From Bacilli bacterium (GTDB lineage Bacteria > Bacillota_I > Bacilli_A > RF39 > UBA660): a DNA stretch of 47,280 nucleotides. Below the pieces are notes generated by a model that saw only the letters and a program-made list of their open reading frames with translations, was not told the origin of the DNA and did not search any database. Position numbers and translations under genes: made by a program. The stretch is taken from contig JAFUTR010000042.1 in the NCBI GenBank assembly GCA_017477845.1, positions 1 through 47,280 of the forward strand, written 5' to 3'. Below, in pieces: positions 8,143 through 17,073 of this stretch; within the stretch, counting starts at the first letter, position 1, and each line of letters starts with the position of its first letter.

Positions 8143-8262
8143 ATGGAAATTTTCAAACCAATAAAAGGTTATGAAGGTTTATATGAGGTGAGCAATTTAG
8201 GTAGAGTTAAAAGTCTACCTAAATACCACCATACTAGATTTAGTGGTTATACTAAAAAATAA
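8143..8262 (+). pseudogene. HNH homing endonuclease remnant (NUMOD4 fragment)
   Basis: A 39-aa frame, MEIFKPIKGYEGLYEVSN followed by LGRVKSL, matches the NUMOD4 motif that opens many phage HNH homing endonucleases. Intact enzymes run about 150-200 aa with an HNH core; here a stop appears right after the motif. No HNH residues are visible downstream before the primase-helicase start. It is therefore a decayed homing endonuclease, lying between two replication genes, a usual insertion site. Confidence 0.75.
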
Positions 8263-8283
8263 AAAGAAATTAGAGGTGTAGAG

Positions 8284-11076
8284 TTGGAATATTTTAAAAA
8301 ATACTTTACTGATGTCGAAGAAAAAGAATGGGAAAATGAAGAGGTAAAAGTAAGATGTCCGTTTCATGAAGATACACATCCATCTGCTTCCATAAATACT
8401 GTTAAAAATCTATTTCACTGTTGGGTTGATAATATTGGTTATAATGAAGAACAATTTATAGCTAAAATAAATAATATACCAACTACAGAGGCAATTAAAT
8501 TGCTAGATAAATATAATATTAATAATGATTGGAATATTAGTAAAGGATTACTTTGGTCTGATGAGATATTTTTAAATAAAGTAAGAGGCTTAGGTTTATC
8601 TGATGAAACTATAAATAATCTTAATCTAGGATTAGTAAAGTCTAGTGGTTCTAACAAAAGATTACTAGGTATACCTGTGTTTTATAATAATATTCTAGTA
8701 GATGTTAGAAAATATAATTTATTAAAATATGATGGATTACCAAAATGTAGTTCAGATGAAAATGCTGAAAGTGGTTGGATTATTCCATATGATACCTTTT
8801 TAAAGAGTGATGAAGTATGTTATCTTTTTGAGGGGGAGAAAGATATGCTTATGGCTAGGGAACAAGGAATAAATGCATATACATTAACCTGTGGAGCTGG
8901 AGCAATTCCTAACTCTAAAATAATAGGTTCATTCAAAAACAAAGATATTGTATTATGCTATGATAATGATGAGGCAGGTCATAAAGGTATGATAAATGTC
9001 TTTAAATGTATAAAAGATATAGCAAAAGATGTAAAATATATAAAGATAGGTGATGTTGTTAAAGAAGAAAAAGAAGATTTTTATGATTATATTACAAAAT
9101 ATAATGGTGATATATTTGAATTTTATTCGTTAGAACAACATCATTTTAATTTAGATGAAATTGAAAAGAATGTTAGAATAACGATAAAAGAAGCACTAAA
9201 TGAAAATAGATTAAGAAAGAAATTAAAAAGTATTATCACAGTTACAAGTGAATTTCAAGATCCTTATTCAGTTCCTACTATAGTAGAATTTGAGAAATTA
9301 AAAGAAAGTGGTTCTAAGAATGAAACTATGTTAGCTGGAGAAAAAAGAAGTTGGTTTCTAGAAGAAAAGAATTTAATACAAATGCTAGAACTTATAGAAG
9401 CTAATGCTAAAGATGTAGAAATTAAAACTAAATTGAGAGGTTATGTAAATATACCTAGTACTGAACAATTTGTTGAAATGAGAATGAAAGAGCCTAAAAC
9501 AGTATATAAAACAACTGTTGTTGATAAAGATATAGATGGTTCTGTGCAAAGTCTAGATTTATATAGTTTTGAGAGACTGGATGTAGGTGGTCAATATGTT
9601 ATAGATTATGTAATATACCCACATCCTACTAAACATCAAAAACTTGTTGCTATTTGTATTAATTGTATTCCAATACATGATAATAGGAACTACACAACAA
9701 ATAAAGATATACTCAAAATGTTTCAGCATGATGGAACTATAGAAGAAAGACTAGACTATTTGTATCAAAGTGCTAAACATCATATTGCTAAACACTTAAA
9801 TTTTAATATTTGGCTAATGAGTGACTTAGTATTCAATTCTATATTAGATTTTGACTATGGTGGAATAATGAGAGGTTGTTTAGATGTGTTTTTCTTAGGA
9901 GATACACAAGTAGGTAAATCAGAAACAACTGGAGAATTATGTAAACTTTACAATTTTGGTCATTTCTTGTCACTTAAAACGTCAACGACTGTAGGTTTAA
10001 TTGGAGGTTCTAGTAAAATAGACGGTTCATTTTGTAACACAATAGGTTCTATACCTAGACAACATAAAAGATTAGTTGTTTTAGAAGAATTTAGTGGAGC
10101 TAAACCTGATTTTATTAAGACAATGACTGATATAAGAAGTAGTAATGAGTTGAGATTATCTAGAGTTAGTGGTGAACTTATAGTACCTTGTAAGTTAAGA
10201 ATGATAACAATATCGAATCCAGTAAATGATGAGAATGGTAATCCTAGATTTTTAAATACATTTCCTAATGGTGTAATGCCTTTAATGGAACTTATTAAAA
10301 GTGCAGAAGATGTATCAAGATATGATGGTTTTTTGCTTATACCTAAAGTAGAAAAAAGACTAAATCCGTTTGCATATACACTACAAGGAACTCCAATACC
10401 AAAAGAAGCATACCAAAACAAGATAAACTGGGTAGCAACTAGAGAAGTTAGTAATGTAAAATTTGCTGATGGTGTAGAAAGCTATATTTGGGAGAAAGCC
10501 GAAGAACTTAATCAAATATTTGAATGTAATTTCCCATTATTTGGAACTACCACATCTAAGAAATTAGCAAGATTTTGTGTAGCTCTAGCAAGTCTCCTAG
10601 TTAATGTTGATGAAACATACGAAAATATAATAGTTACTAAAGATATAGTTGATTATATGGTTAAATATCTCACAAGCATTTATGATGATTCAGTATTTAA
10701 GTTAAGAGAATATGCAAAAGAATATAGAGAATATAGTAATTGTACTGATGATGACATTAAAGATTTACAAGATTTATATGCTAGAAATGCAACACTATTT
10801 AATTTCTTAAACGGTCAAAGCAAAACTTCAAGAGCTAACCTATTGAGTGTATCTGGATTAGATAGTTCTAAGTTCTTTGCAATATTCAATAAATTAGTTG
10901 CTAGAAAGTTTATTAGACTAAATCTAGATAATGTTTATCCTACTGATAAGTTTAGGAAAGCATTTAATAGTATAGACAAAAGTTTTACTACTGATACAGG
11001 TAGTATGATTAATATAAATAATAAAACTAATGATAGTGGAGTTGTATTTATAAATGATTTGGGAGGAAATAATTGA
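8284..11076 (+). CDS. TOPRIM primase fused to MCM-like AAA+ helicase
   Basis: 930 aa, TTG start preceded by GAGGTG. Domains: residues 22-52 hold a degenerate CHC2-like zinc motif (C25, H28, H45, C46; the usual last Cys is absent); TOPRIM about 178-245 with E184 in FEGEKD and the D227/D229 pair in YDNDEAG; a middle region; AAA+ about 525-720 with Walker A GDTQVGKS (539-546), Walker B LVVLEEF with E601/E602, and a sensor ITISNP (641-646). The order and the NP sensor resemble MCM helicases rather than DnaB/T7 gp4 RecA-like helicases. A helical C-terminal region resembles a winged helix. It should prime and unwind DNA at the fork. It overlaps the start of the next gene. Confidence 0.8.
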   Translation: MEYFKKYFTDVEEKEWENEEVKVRCPFHEDTHPSASINTVKNLFHCWVDNIGYNEEQFIAKINNIPTTEAIKLLDKYNINNDWNISKGLLWSDEIFLNKVRGLGLSDETINNLNLGLVKSSGSNKRLLGIPVFYNNILVDVRKYNLLKYDGLPKCSSDENAESGWIIPYDTFLKSDEVCYLFEGEKDMLMAREQGINAYTLTCGAGAIPNSKIIGSFKNKDIVLCYDNDEAGHKGMINVFKCIKDIAKDVKYIKIGDVVKEEKEDFYDYITKYNGDIFEFYSLEQHHFNLDEIEKNVRITIKEALNENRLRKKLKSIITVTSEFQDPYSVPTIVEFEKLKESGSKNETMLAGEKRSWFLEEKNLIQMLELIEANAKDVEIKTKLRGYVNIPSTEQFVEMRMKEPKTVYKTTVVDKDIDGSVQSLDLYSFERLDVGGQYVIDYVIYPHPTKHQKLVAICINCIPIHDNRNYTTNKDILKMFQHDGTIEERLDYLYQSAKHHIAKHLNFNIWLMSDLVFNSILDFDYGGIMRGCLDVFFLGDTQVGKSETTGELCKLYNFGHFLSLKTSTTVGLIGGSSKIDGSFCNTIGSIPRQHKRLVVLEEFSGAKPDFIKTMTDIRSSNELRLSRVSGELIVPCKLRMITISNPVNDENGNPRFLNTFPNGVMPLMELIKSAEDVSRYDGFLLIPKVEKRLNPFAYTLQGTPIPKEAYQNKINWVATREVSNVKFADGVESYIWEKAEELNQIFECNFPLFGTTTSKKLARFCVALASLLVNVDETYENIIVTKDIVDYMVKYLTSIYDDSVFKLREYAKEYREYSNCTDDDIKDLQDLYARNATLFNFLNGQSKTSRANLLSVSGLDSSKFFAIFNKLVARKFIRLNLDNVYPTDKFRKAFNSIDKSFTTDTGSMININNKTNDSGVVFINDLGGNN

Positions 11077-11573
11077 TGGTGTTAAATGAAGAGGAGTTAG
11101 AAAAATATAAAACTCATCCTAGAGTTTTGGAGATACGATTTATATTGTTATTTGATATGTTTGAGAAGGAACTTGGTTACATGCAAGCAACTAAGTCCTT
11201 CCAGGCAATATGTGATGCGTTTAATTGTAATATGACTTTATTACAAGCAATTATAAGTAAAAGATTTGATATAAAGAAGAGGTCAAAAACTAATTTTAGA
11301 AGATGGAGACAAGAAGTTATATTTGCTTCTTATGTATATGGAGAAACCTTATATAGAGTTGCTAAAGTATATTTTAACATAAAACCTGAAACAATATATG
11401 CACAAAAGAATATATATGATATTGAAACATTTTTAACTAATGAATGGCTAAGTAAATTTGATGATGATGTTATTTTATGTGGAGAATATGCTTATAGAAA
11501 TGAAGTTATTAGGTTTATGGAAATAGTTGATAGTGTCAATTTAATATTAAAGAAATGGAACGGTGATGCTTAA
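11076..11573 (+). CDS. Unknown protein between primase-helicase and polymerase (165 aa)
   Basis: Begins MVLNEEELEKYKTHP at the ATG overlapping the primase stop (GGAGG 9 nt upstream). Mostly helical, basic in the middle (SKRFDIKKRSKTNFRRWRQE) with HTH-like spacing around residues 35-70, so DNA binding is possible. Its stop overlaps the polymerase ATG (TAATG). Position inside the replisome operon suggests a loader or accessory factor, without motif proof. Confidence 0.65.
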   Translation: MVLNEEELEKYKTHPRVLEIRFILLFDMFEKELGYMQATKSFQAICDAFNCNMTLLQAIISKRFDIKKRSKTNFRRWRQEVIFASYVYGETLYRVAKVYFNIKPETIYAQKNIYDIETFLTNEWLSKFDDDVILCGEYAYRNEVIRFMEIVDSVNLILKKWNGDA

Positions 11574-13780
11574 TGTTTTTATATCAGAAATTAAAATATG
11601 ATTATAGACATCTAAATATAAATAATTTTGATGCAGCTATGGTAGAACTTATTGATTTTTTAGATGAAGCTGAAAAGGTTAAACCAGATTATTTATACTA
11701 TGATACAGAAACTAATGGACTACATATAATAAAATCTAAACCATTTCTAGTATCTATGGGATTTAAAAAAGATAATATTAAGAGAGTAATAACACTTGAT
11801 TATAATAATAAAATTATGAATGCTTTTTGGGATATACTGGAACACTCTAGTTTACGAAAAGAACCTAACTTTATAGGTGTAGGAGCTCACAATGCTAAGT
11901 ATGATTATCATATGATGGAGAATGGTGGAAGTCCTATTCCAGAAAAAATTGATTTATTCGATAGTATTACTGTTGCTAGACTAACTGAATATGTTGATGA
12001 ACATGCTAGTATGAGTCTAGAAACATTAGGTAGTAAATATGTTAGCGATGATGCTAAATTTGCTGGTAAAATTATTAAAGATATGATTAAAAAACTAAAT
12101 GCTGAAAGAAGAAAGAAACTTAGAGAAGATATTATGGATGCCTTCCCAGAAGATGGATTCTTCACAATAACTAAAAGTGGTAAAAGAAAAGCAACTGGCA
12201 AGTTATCTAATCTTATTGAAGAATATGATAAAACCAGAACACAGTTCTTAAATGATGATAATCCTTATTTTAAGTTTATTGATGAACATTTTAAACCTGC
12301 TAATTATCAAGATATTTATGAAAAAGAACCTGAACTCATGAGAAGTTATGCTGCTGATGATATTGTAATAGGTCTAGAATATCTTGATAAAGCTATGCCT
12401 ACACTATTAAAAGTAGATAAAGACTTAACTGTAACAAAAAGAGAAGGTAAGTTAATTAGGGCTGTTGCTTGGATGGAAGATACAGGACTAAAAGTAGATG
12501 TAGATTATGTGTTAAATTGTAGAAAGAATATGGTAGCATATAGAAATTTATTGTATTTTGAACTACAAACCTATACTGGTATGGAGTTTTCAGTAGCAGA
12601 ACATAAAACAATTAAGAAATTATTATTAATTAAATATAATATAAAGACTGATAAAGCTGACGAAAAAGCACTAAAATATATTAGAGACAATACAACTAAT
12701 GAAGAAATAAAAGATATATGTAGTAATATAATGGAATTAAGAACTTTAGATAAGTGGATTTCTACTTATGTAGACGGTAAACTAAATGCTGTTGTAAATG
12801 GTAGAATCTATACTGATATTAATAATAGTGGTGCTGTTAGTGGTAGAGTTAGCTGTGATATGCAACAACAACCTAAAGAAGCATTATTTGATAGAGATGG
12901 TAATGAATTATTCCATCCTAGAAGAATGTTTATTTGCGATGATGGATTCTGCTTAGCATTTTGTGATGAAAGCCAAATGGAATTAAGAGTACAAGCATAC
13001 TACACCATAATACATGCTAGTGAACCAGATTTATTAATGTGTAGAGCATATATGCCTTATAATTGTTATAATGAGGTATCAACTAAATTCGATTATAATA
13101 ACCCTAAACATATAAAAGAATACAGTAAACATACTTGGTATGAACTAGGAAGTGGTAAAGAGTGGATTCCAACTGATTTACATAGTGCAACTACTAAAAA
13201 TGCCTTTCCTGATTTAGAGGAAGGAACGGAAGAATTTAAACATCATAGAAAGCTAGGAAAACGTGCTAATTTCTTGAAAGTATATCAAGGTGGTGTAGAT
13301 GCCTTAATGAACGCTTTAGATATAAATAGAGATACAGCAGAAGCATTAGACAAAGCATTTTATAAGTCATTCCCTAGAATAAGAGAATATCAAGATTGGG
13401 TTGTGCAACATCTTAGTCAATATGGATATGTAGAAAACTTATATGGTAGAAGATATTATATGGACGATAATAGATTCTTTTACAGAGCTTGTAATTATCT
13501 AATACAAGGAACTTGTGCTGATATGGTTAAAACATTTGAAATAAAAGTATGGGAATATTTAACTAAAAATAAATTAAAGTCTAGATTAGTCTTACCTATT
13601 CATGATGAACTAATGGTATCTGTTGCTAAAGATGAGATGTTTGTAATAAAAGAAGTTAAAAGGATAATGGAAGATGTAACTGATGTAATTAAATCAATAC
13701 CTATGGTTAGTGAACCTGAAATGAGTGAAACTAACTGGGCTTGTAAAAAGGAATATGTTATAGAAGGGAGTGATGGGTAA
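11573..13780 (+). CDS. Family A DNA polymerase with 3'-5' exonuclease
   Basis: 735 aa replicative polymerase. Proofreading domain: Exo I DTETNG (D44, E46), Exo II HNAKYD (D111), Exo III YAADD (D262/D263 region). Polymerase: motif A CDESQMELR (D465), motif B R559, K563, F567, Y571 in the O-helix pattern, motif C IHDE (H677, D678). The residue after the motif B Tyr is Gln, where most family members have Gly. An insertion of about 50 residues lies between motifs A and B. There is no 5' nuclease domain, as in other phage PolA enzymes. Confidence 0.95.
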   Translation: MFLYQKLKYDYRHLNINNFDAAMVELIDFLDEAEKVKPDYLYYDTETNGLHIIKSKPFLVSMGFKKDNIKRVITLDYNNKIMNAFWDILEHSSLRKEPNFIGVGAHNAKYDYHMMENGGSPIPEKIDLFDSITVARLTEYVDEHASMSLETLGSKYVSDDAKFAGKIIKDMIKKLNAERRKKLREDIMDAFPEDGFFTITKSGKRKATGKLSNLIEEYDKTRTQFLNDDNPYFKFIDEHFKPANYQDIYEKEPELMRSYAADDIVIGLEYLDKAMPTLLKVDKDLTVTKREGKLIRAVAWMEDTGLKVDVDYVLNCRKNMVAYRNLLYFELQTYTGMEFSVAEHKTIKKLLLIKYNIKTDKADEKALKYIRDNTTNEEIKDICSNIMELRTLDKWISTYVDGKLNAVVNGRIYTDINNSGAVSGRVSCDMQQQPKEALFDRDGNELFHPRRMFICDDGFCLAFCDESQMELRVQAYYTIIHASEPDLLMCRAYMPYNCYNEVSTKFDYNNPKHIKEYSKHTWYELGSGKEWIPTDLHSATTKNAFPDLEEGTEEFKHHRKLGKRANFLKVYQGGVDALMNALDINRDTAEALDKAFYKSFPRIREYQDWVVQHLSQYGYVENLYGRRYYMDDNRFFYRACNYLIQGTCADMVKTFEIKVWEYLTKNKLKSRLVLPIHDELMVSVAKDEMFVIKEVKRIMEDVTDVIKSIPMVSEPEMSETNWACKKEYVIEGSDG

Positions 13781-14052
13781 TGGATAAAAAGAGATTAGAA
13801 ATAATAAAAGAAAATGTTTACACAAGATATAATATTGCTAGTATAACTGGAATTGGTGTGACTAATCCAGATAAAGAAGAAATAGAATTACTTGATGAAA
13901 TAGAAAGATTAAATAATATCATAAATGAATTAGAAAAATGTTGGAAAGACCAGCAAGAAAAATATAGATACTATAAAGATAACAGATATAGAACTTTTCT
14001 AAGTAAGAATTTAGACAAATTACAAGAATTAAAAGGGAGTGATAAAAAGTGA
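13780..14052 (+). CDS. Small coiled-coil protein, paralogue A (90 aa)
   Basis: Begins MDKKRLEIIKENVYT, overlapping the polymerase stop. It carries LNNIINELEKCWKD and ends KLQELKGSDKK. Both segments recur in the next gene, so the pair arose by duplication. Probably a coiled coil; unknown role. Confidence 0.6.
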   Translation: MDKKRLEIIKENVYTRYNIASITGIGVTNPDKEEIELLDEIERLNNIINELEKCWKDQQEKYRYYKDNRYRTFLSKNLDKLQELKGSDKK

Positions 14053-14408
14053 GTGAAGTACAAGCAACAATAGACATATTGGAAAGTTATCATAGAAATG
14101 GTGGCTTTTTTGAAATACCGACAGGAGTTATAAGCGATATTGAAGGGTTACTAGAAGAACAAGAAAAGGAAATAAATGGATTAAATAATATTATAAATGA
14201 ATTAGAAAAATGCATTAAAGATAAATATTATAGGGCAATAGATTATCAAGCTAAAATAAGACAAAGTGATTTAATGCAAGGAGATTATCCAGTAAATTAT
14301 TATTTAGAAGAACAAAACGAACAACTTTGTAATTATTTTTTAAACAGATTAAAAGATTTACAAGAACTAAAAGGAGATGGTAGTAATGACAGCAAAAGAG
14401 ATGTTTGA
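14049..14408 (+). CDS. Small coiled-coil protein, paralogue B (119 aa)
   Basis: GTG start overlapping the previous stop (GTGA) with GGGAG upstream. It shares LNNIINELEKCIKDKY and a C-terminal LKDLQELKGD with the preceding gene, but has a longer N-terminal part starting MSEVQATIDILESYH. Unknown function. Confidence 0.6.
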   Translation: MSEVQATIDILESYHRNGGFFEIPTGVISDIEGLLEEQEKEINGLNNIINELEKCIKDKYYRAIDYQAKIRQSDLMQGDYPVNYYLEEQNEQLCNYFLNRLKDLQELKGDGSNDSKRDV

Positions 14409-14631
14409 AAAGTTAAATTATATATTATATGAAGAAAATGATATAAACATAAGTTATAGAAAATATCCTGATACAAAGATTGATGATTTGACTTATCAAG
14501 AAATATTTTTCAATAAACAAAGTCAATTTATTGTTATAGTTGAATATAATTCAGAAGGCATGGAAGAAAAATTTACAACTTTAAAAGAACTACAAGCAAT
14601 AAATAAACAAGTAGAAGAATTAGGATGGTAG
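14386..14631 (+). CDS. Small early protein (81 aa), unknown
   Basis: Start ATG 14386, after GGAGATGGTAGTA, inside the 3' end of the previous gene (23-nt overlap). Begins MTAKEMFEKLNYILYEE; mixed alpha/beta, ends EELGW. The same GGTAGTAATG start context precedes the following gene, suggesting a duplicated junction. Confidence 0.6.
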   Translation: MTAKEMFEKLNYILYEENDINISYRKYPDTKIDDLTYQEIFFNKQSQFIVIVEYNSEGMEEKFTTLKELQAINKQVEELGW

Positions 14632-14633
14632 TA

Positions 14634-14972
14634 ATGAGTGAAGAAAAAATATATCAATTTAATGAATATGTATTAGGTTATGATAAAAGTGAAAATGATA
14701 GAAGTGCTTTAATAATAAGCAAAGTATTAAATGGTAATATGTATGTTATGGCAGAACTTTATGATGGAAGTGCAGATGTAATAAGTATGATATTAGATAG
14801 ATTAAATAAAGAATTACAACAAAAAGAAAACATTATAAAAGAAGTTAGAGAATATATAATGACAGAATTAATAACAGAATGGGATATTAAAAATGACGGA
14901 TATGTTAGTGGTAGTGATTTACCAGTAGATGCAATTACACCAATATTAGAAATAATAGATAAGGAGGAATAA
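14634..14972 (+). CDS. Early protein (112 aa), unknown
   Basis: Begins MSEEKIYQFNEYVLG. The central segment with repeated Leu/Lys/Glu and KENIIKEVREYI is typical of small helical proteins common in Firmicute phage early regions. No known activity. Confidence 0.6.
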   Translation: MSEEKIYQFNEYVLGYDKSENDRSALIISKVLNGNMYVMAELYDGSADVISMILDRLNKELQQKENIIKEVREYIMTELITEWDIKNDGYVSGSDLPVDAITPILEIIDKEE

Positions 14973-14975
14973 ATA

Positions 14976-15146
14976 ATGAAAATATTAAATAAGAAAAGAA
15001 AACTAATTTTTGAATTTGAAACTGATGAAAATGGGATAATGGTAACAACTAGAGTCAAAGGTAAATTAACACTTAATGATATATTATGTGCTAAACAAGT
15101 TATAGATAATAAGGTAAATGATAATGGCAAAAACAAAAGAAAGTAA
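14976..15146 (+). CDS. Small early protein (56 aa), unknown
   Basis: Begins MKILNKKRKLIFEFE after AAGGAGGAAT. A predicted beta-hairpin then a helix; basic C-terminus. It overlaps the start of the VRR-NUC gene in another frame, with that gene's ribosome binding site inside it. Confidence 0.6.
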   Translation: MKILNKKRKLIFEFETDENGIMVTTRVKGKLTLNDILCAKQVIDNKVNDNGKNKRK

Positions 15147-15483
15147 ATTAGAAGAAGAAATTGAGAGATTTATGAATAAAAGGGGTATCTGGCAACTTGC
15201 TAGATACCAAGCTCAATCTAATCAAAATGGTTTACCTGATAGGTTATATCTATATAAAGGGTTTCTTCTAGGTCTAGAACTTAAAACTGATGAAGGTACA
15301 CCTACTAAATTACAACTAAGAAAAATTGATGAAATAAATAAAAATGGTGGTATTGGCTTAATTATTAGAAATATTGAAACAGTTACAAAATTATTAGAAT
15401 ATATAGACCACTATGCTCCTATTAATTGGAGTGATACTATTTTATTAGAAATACAGAAATGGATGGAAAAACATGAGTATTAA
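15124..15483 (+). CDS. VRR-NUC domain nuclease
   Basis: 119 aa from ATG 15124 (AAGG 9 nt upstream; an ATG at 15118 is too close). The order E11/E12, GLPD (36-39), ELK (52-54) and Q64 is the PD-(D/E)XK active site of the VRR-NUC family. Single-domain phage members act as structure-specific nucleases, possibly Holliday junction resolvases. It lies with the replication and recombination genes and would process branched DNA before packaging (inference). Confidence 0.85.
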   Translation: MAKTKESKLEEEIERFMNKRGIWQLARYQAQSNQNGLPDRLYLYKGFLLGLELKTDEGTPTKLQLRKIDEINKNGGIGLIIRNIETVTKLLEYIDHYAPINWSDTILLEIQKWMEKHEY

Positions 15484-15871
15484 AGATTATATGTATAAAT
15501 TATTAAGAGACTTAGATTTAGAAGGCTTTATACTACAGTACTATGAAGCATATTCTACATCTAGTTGTTATATAAAATTAGATAATGGTGTTAGTAATTC
15601 AATAAGAATAGCTGATCATAGAGGTAAGGACAAATATCCTTATAGATTTAATCTAATGATAGGTCTAGATAAATCATATGAAAAAGATGGAAGGTATTAT
15701 TATTGTACTGATGACTACCAAGAAATGATTCAAGATATTAAAAATTTTAGAAATGTACAACTTGAAAAATATGGTTTTTCTTATTATGAATATATGCTAA
15801 AGAATAAGAAAGATGCAGAATTTAAAAAAGGTTTTTGGGAAAAAGCTAAAAATTATAATGATAAATTTTAA
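15473..15871 (+). CDS. Early protein (132 aa), unknown
   Basis: Begins MSIKDYMYKLLRDLD, overlapping the nuclease gene by 11 nt. Tyr/Asp/Lys-rich, mixed structure; no motif recognised. It is the last gene before an internal promoter. Confidence 0.6.
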   Translation: MSIKDYMYKLLRDLDLEGFILQYYEAYSTSSCYIKLDNGVSNSIRIADHRGKDKYPYRFNLMIGLDKSYEKDGRYYYCTDDYQEMIQDIKNFRNVQLEKYGFSYYEYMLKNKKDAEFKKGFWEKAKNYNDKF

Positions 15872-15898
15872 ACTTTTTACATAACCTAGTGTTATAAT
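15867..15898 (+). promoter_or_regulatory. Internal early promoter with extended -10
   Basis: TATAAT at 15893-15898 preceded by TGT gives an extended -10; TTAAAC or TTTTTAC upstream is a weak -35. The element shares AACTTTTTA...GTGTTATAATTTAT with 3161-3191. A start near 15905 would leave a short leader before the GTG-started zinc-binding gene at 15924. Confidence 0.5.
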
Positions 15899-15923
15899 TT
15901 ATCTTGTAAAGGGGAAATATAGT

Positions 15924-16118
15924 GTGAGAAAAGAATACAAATGCTGTATATGTCACAAACAGATAAAGAAAAATAAAAGACTTGTTTATCAGAAATTTGA
16001 TAACAAAAAACCCTATGGAGCGTTCCATAATAGATATAATTACGATTTTTGTGATAACTGTTTTAAAATGTTTAATTATTGGGTGAAAAAACATAAAGTA
16101 AAAAAGGAGGAATTTTAA
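15924..16118 (+). CDS. Small zinc-binding protein (64 aa)
   Basis: GTG start after AAAGGGG. Two Cys clusters, CCICHK near residue 7 and CDNC near residue 43, form a treble-clef or zinc-ribbon-like site; the rest is Lys-rich. It directly precedes the exonuclease gene with an overlapping stop/start. Possibly DNA- or RNA-binding. Confidence 0.65.
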   Translation: MRKEYKCCICHKQIKKNKRLVYQKFDNKKPYGAFHNRYNYDFCDNCFKMFNYWVKKHKVKKEEF

Positions 16119-17002
16119 TGAAAGAAAGATTTGATGTAATTGCAAGTAGCCTATCTAGTTATTTTGGTGTAGGATTTAACACTGTTCAAGAACAACTAGA
16201 CTATGATTTAGGAAAGGAAAAAAGAGTAGTTGATGATGAAGCTCAAGATAGAATGAATTTAGGTATTGCTCTAGAAGATGGATGCTTAAACTATTTTGAG
16301 AAGAAAATGGGTATTCTTATAGACGAAAGAAACTCTGAATATAAATATGCTTTTAATGAACAACTTAAATGTAAAAGAGATGGTAGAACATTTATAGATG
16401 GTATAGAAACTGGAGTTGAAAACAAATATTCTAATTCATCTAGTGAGTGTTTCACTGATAGTCTAGGATATGAGATACAATGTCAAGCATATATGGAAGC
16501 ATGGGGTCTAGACCAATGGTTATTATGTGGAATGTGGCAAGGTAAACCTGTTTGTAAACTAATTAAGAGAAATAATGAATTAATTAAAGACATTGAAACA
16601 ATAGTAAATGCTGTTGTAGAAATAATGATGGGATTAAGAGAAATTGATGATTATCCTTGGGATATTGTAGAAAAATATTCTAAACAAAAACAATTAAAAG
16701 TATTAACTGATGATGACCTAGAAGATTATGATAAACAATTACTTAATAGTATAGGTAAATTAAAAGCACAAAAGAAAGCTATTGAAGATAAGTTAAAAGA
16801 ACTTGAAGATTATGCTAAGACACATTATGAAGATAGTAAATGGGAAGATGCTGACTTCAAGTATTCAATATCTACATCAGCAGGTAAAGCAACATTTGAT
16901 AAAGCAACATTTAGCATAGAGAATCCTACGATAGATATTATGAAATATTATAAAGAAGGTACACCTTTTAGAACTATTAGATGTACAGCTAAAAAGAAGT
17001 AA
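16118..17002 (+). CDS. YqaJ-like (lambda-exo type) exonuclease
   Basis: 294 aa. PD-(D/E)XK nuclease signature: E53 in GIALEDG, D94 in FIDG, ENK (101-103), then Q121/Q123 in YEIQCQAYM. This is the YqaJ/RecB-like fold used by phage recombination exonucleases, which resect double-strand ends to give single strands for the annealase at 5906. The C-terminal 100 residues are a coiled coil plus a small domain, also usual for the family. Strong AAAAGGAGG site. Confidence 0.85.
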   Translation: MKERFDVIASSLSSYFGVGFNTVQEQLDYDLGKEKRVVDDEAQDRMNLGIALEDGCLNYFEKKMGILIDERNSEYKYAFNEQLKCKRDGRTFIDGIETGVENKYSNSSSECFTDSLGYEIQCQAYMEAWGLDQWLLCGMWQGKPVCKLIKRNNELIKDIETIVNAVVEIMMGLREIDDYPWDIVEKYSKQKQLKVLTDDDLEDYDKQLLNSIGKLKAQKKAIEDKLKELEDYAKTHYEDSKWEDADFKYSISTSAGKATFDKATFSIENPTIDIMKYYKEGTPFRTIRCTAKKK

Positions 17003-17073
17003 TATGATAATATTATTTATATATTGTTGCTTGAAACTATCAAGTAAATGTAGTAGATTGGAGGAAAATAATT

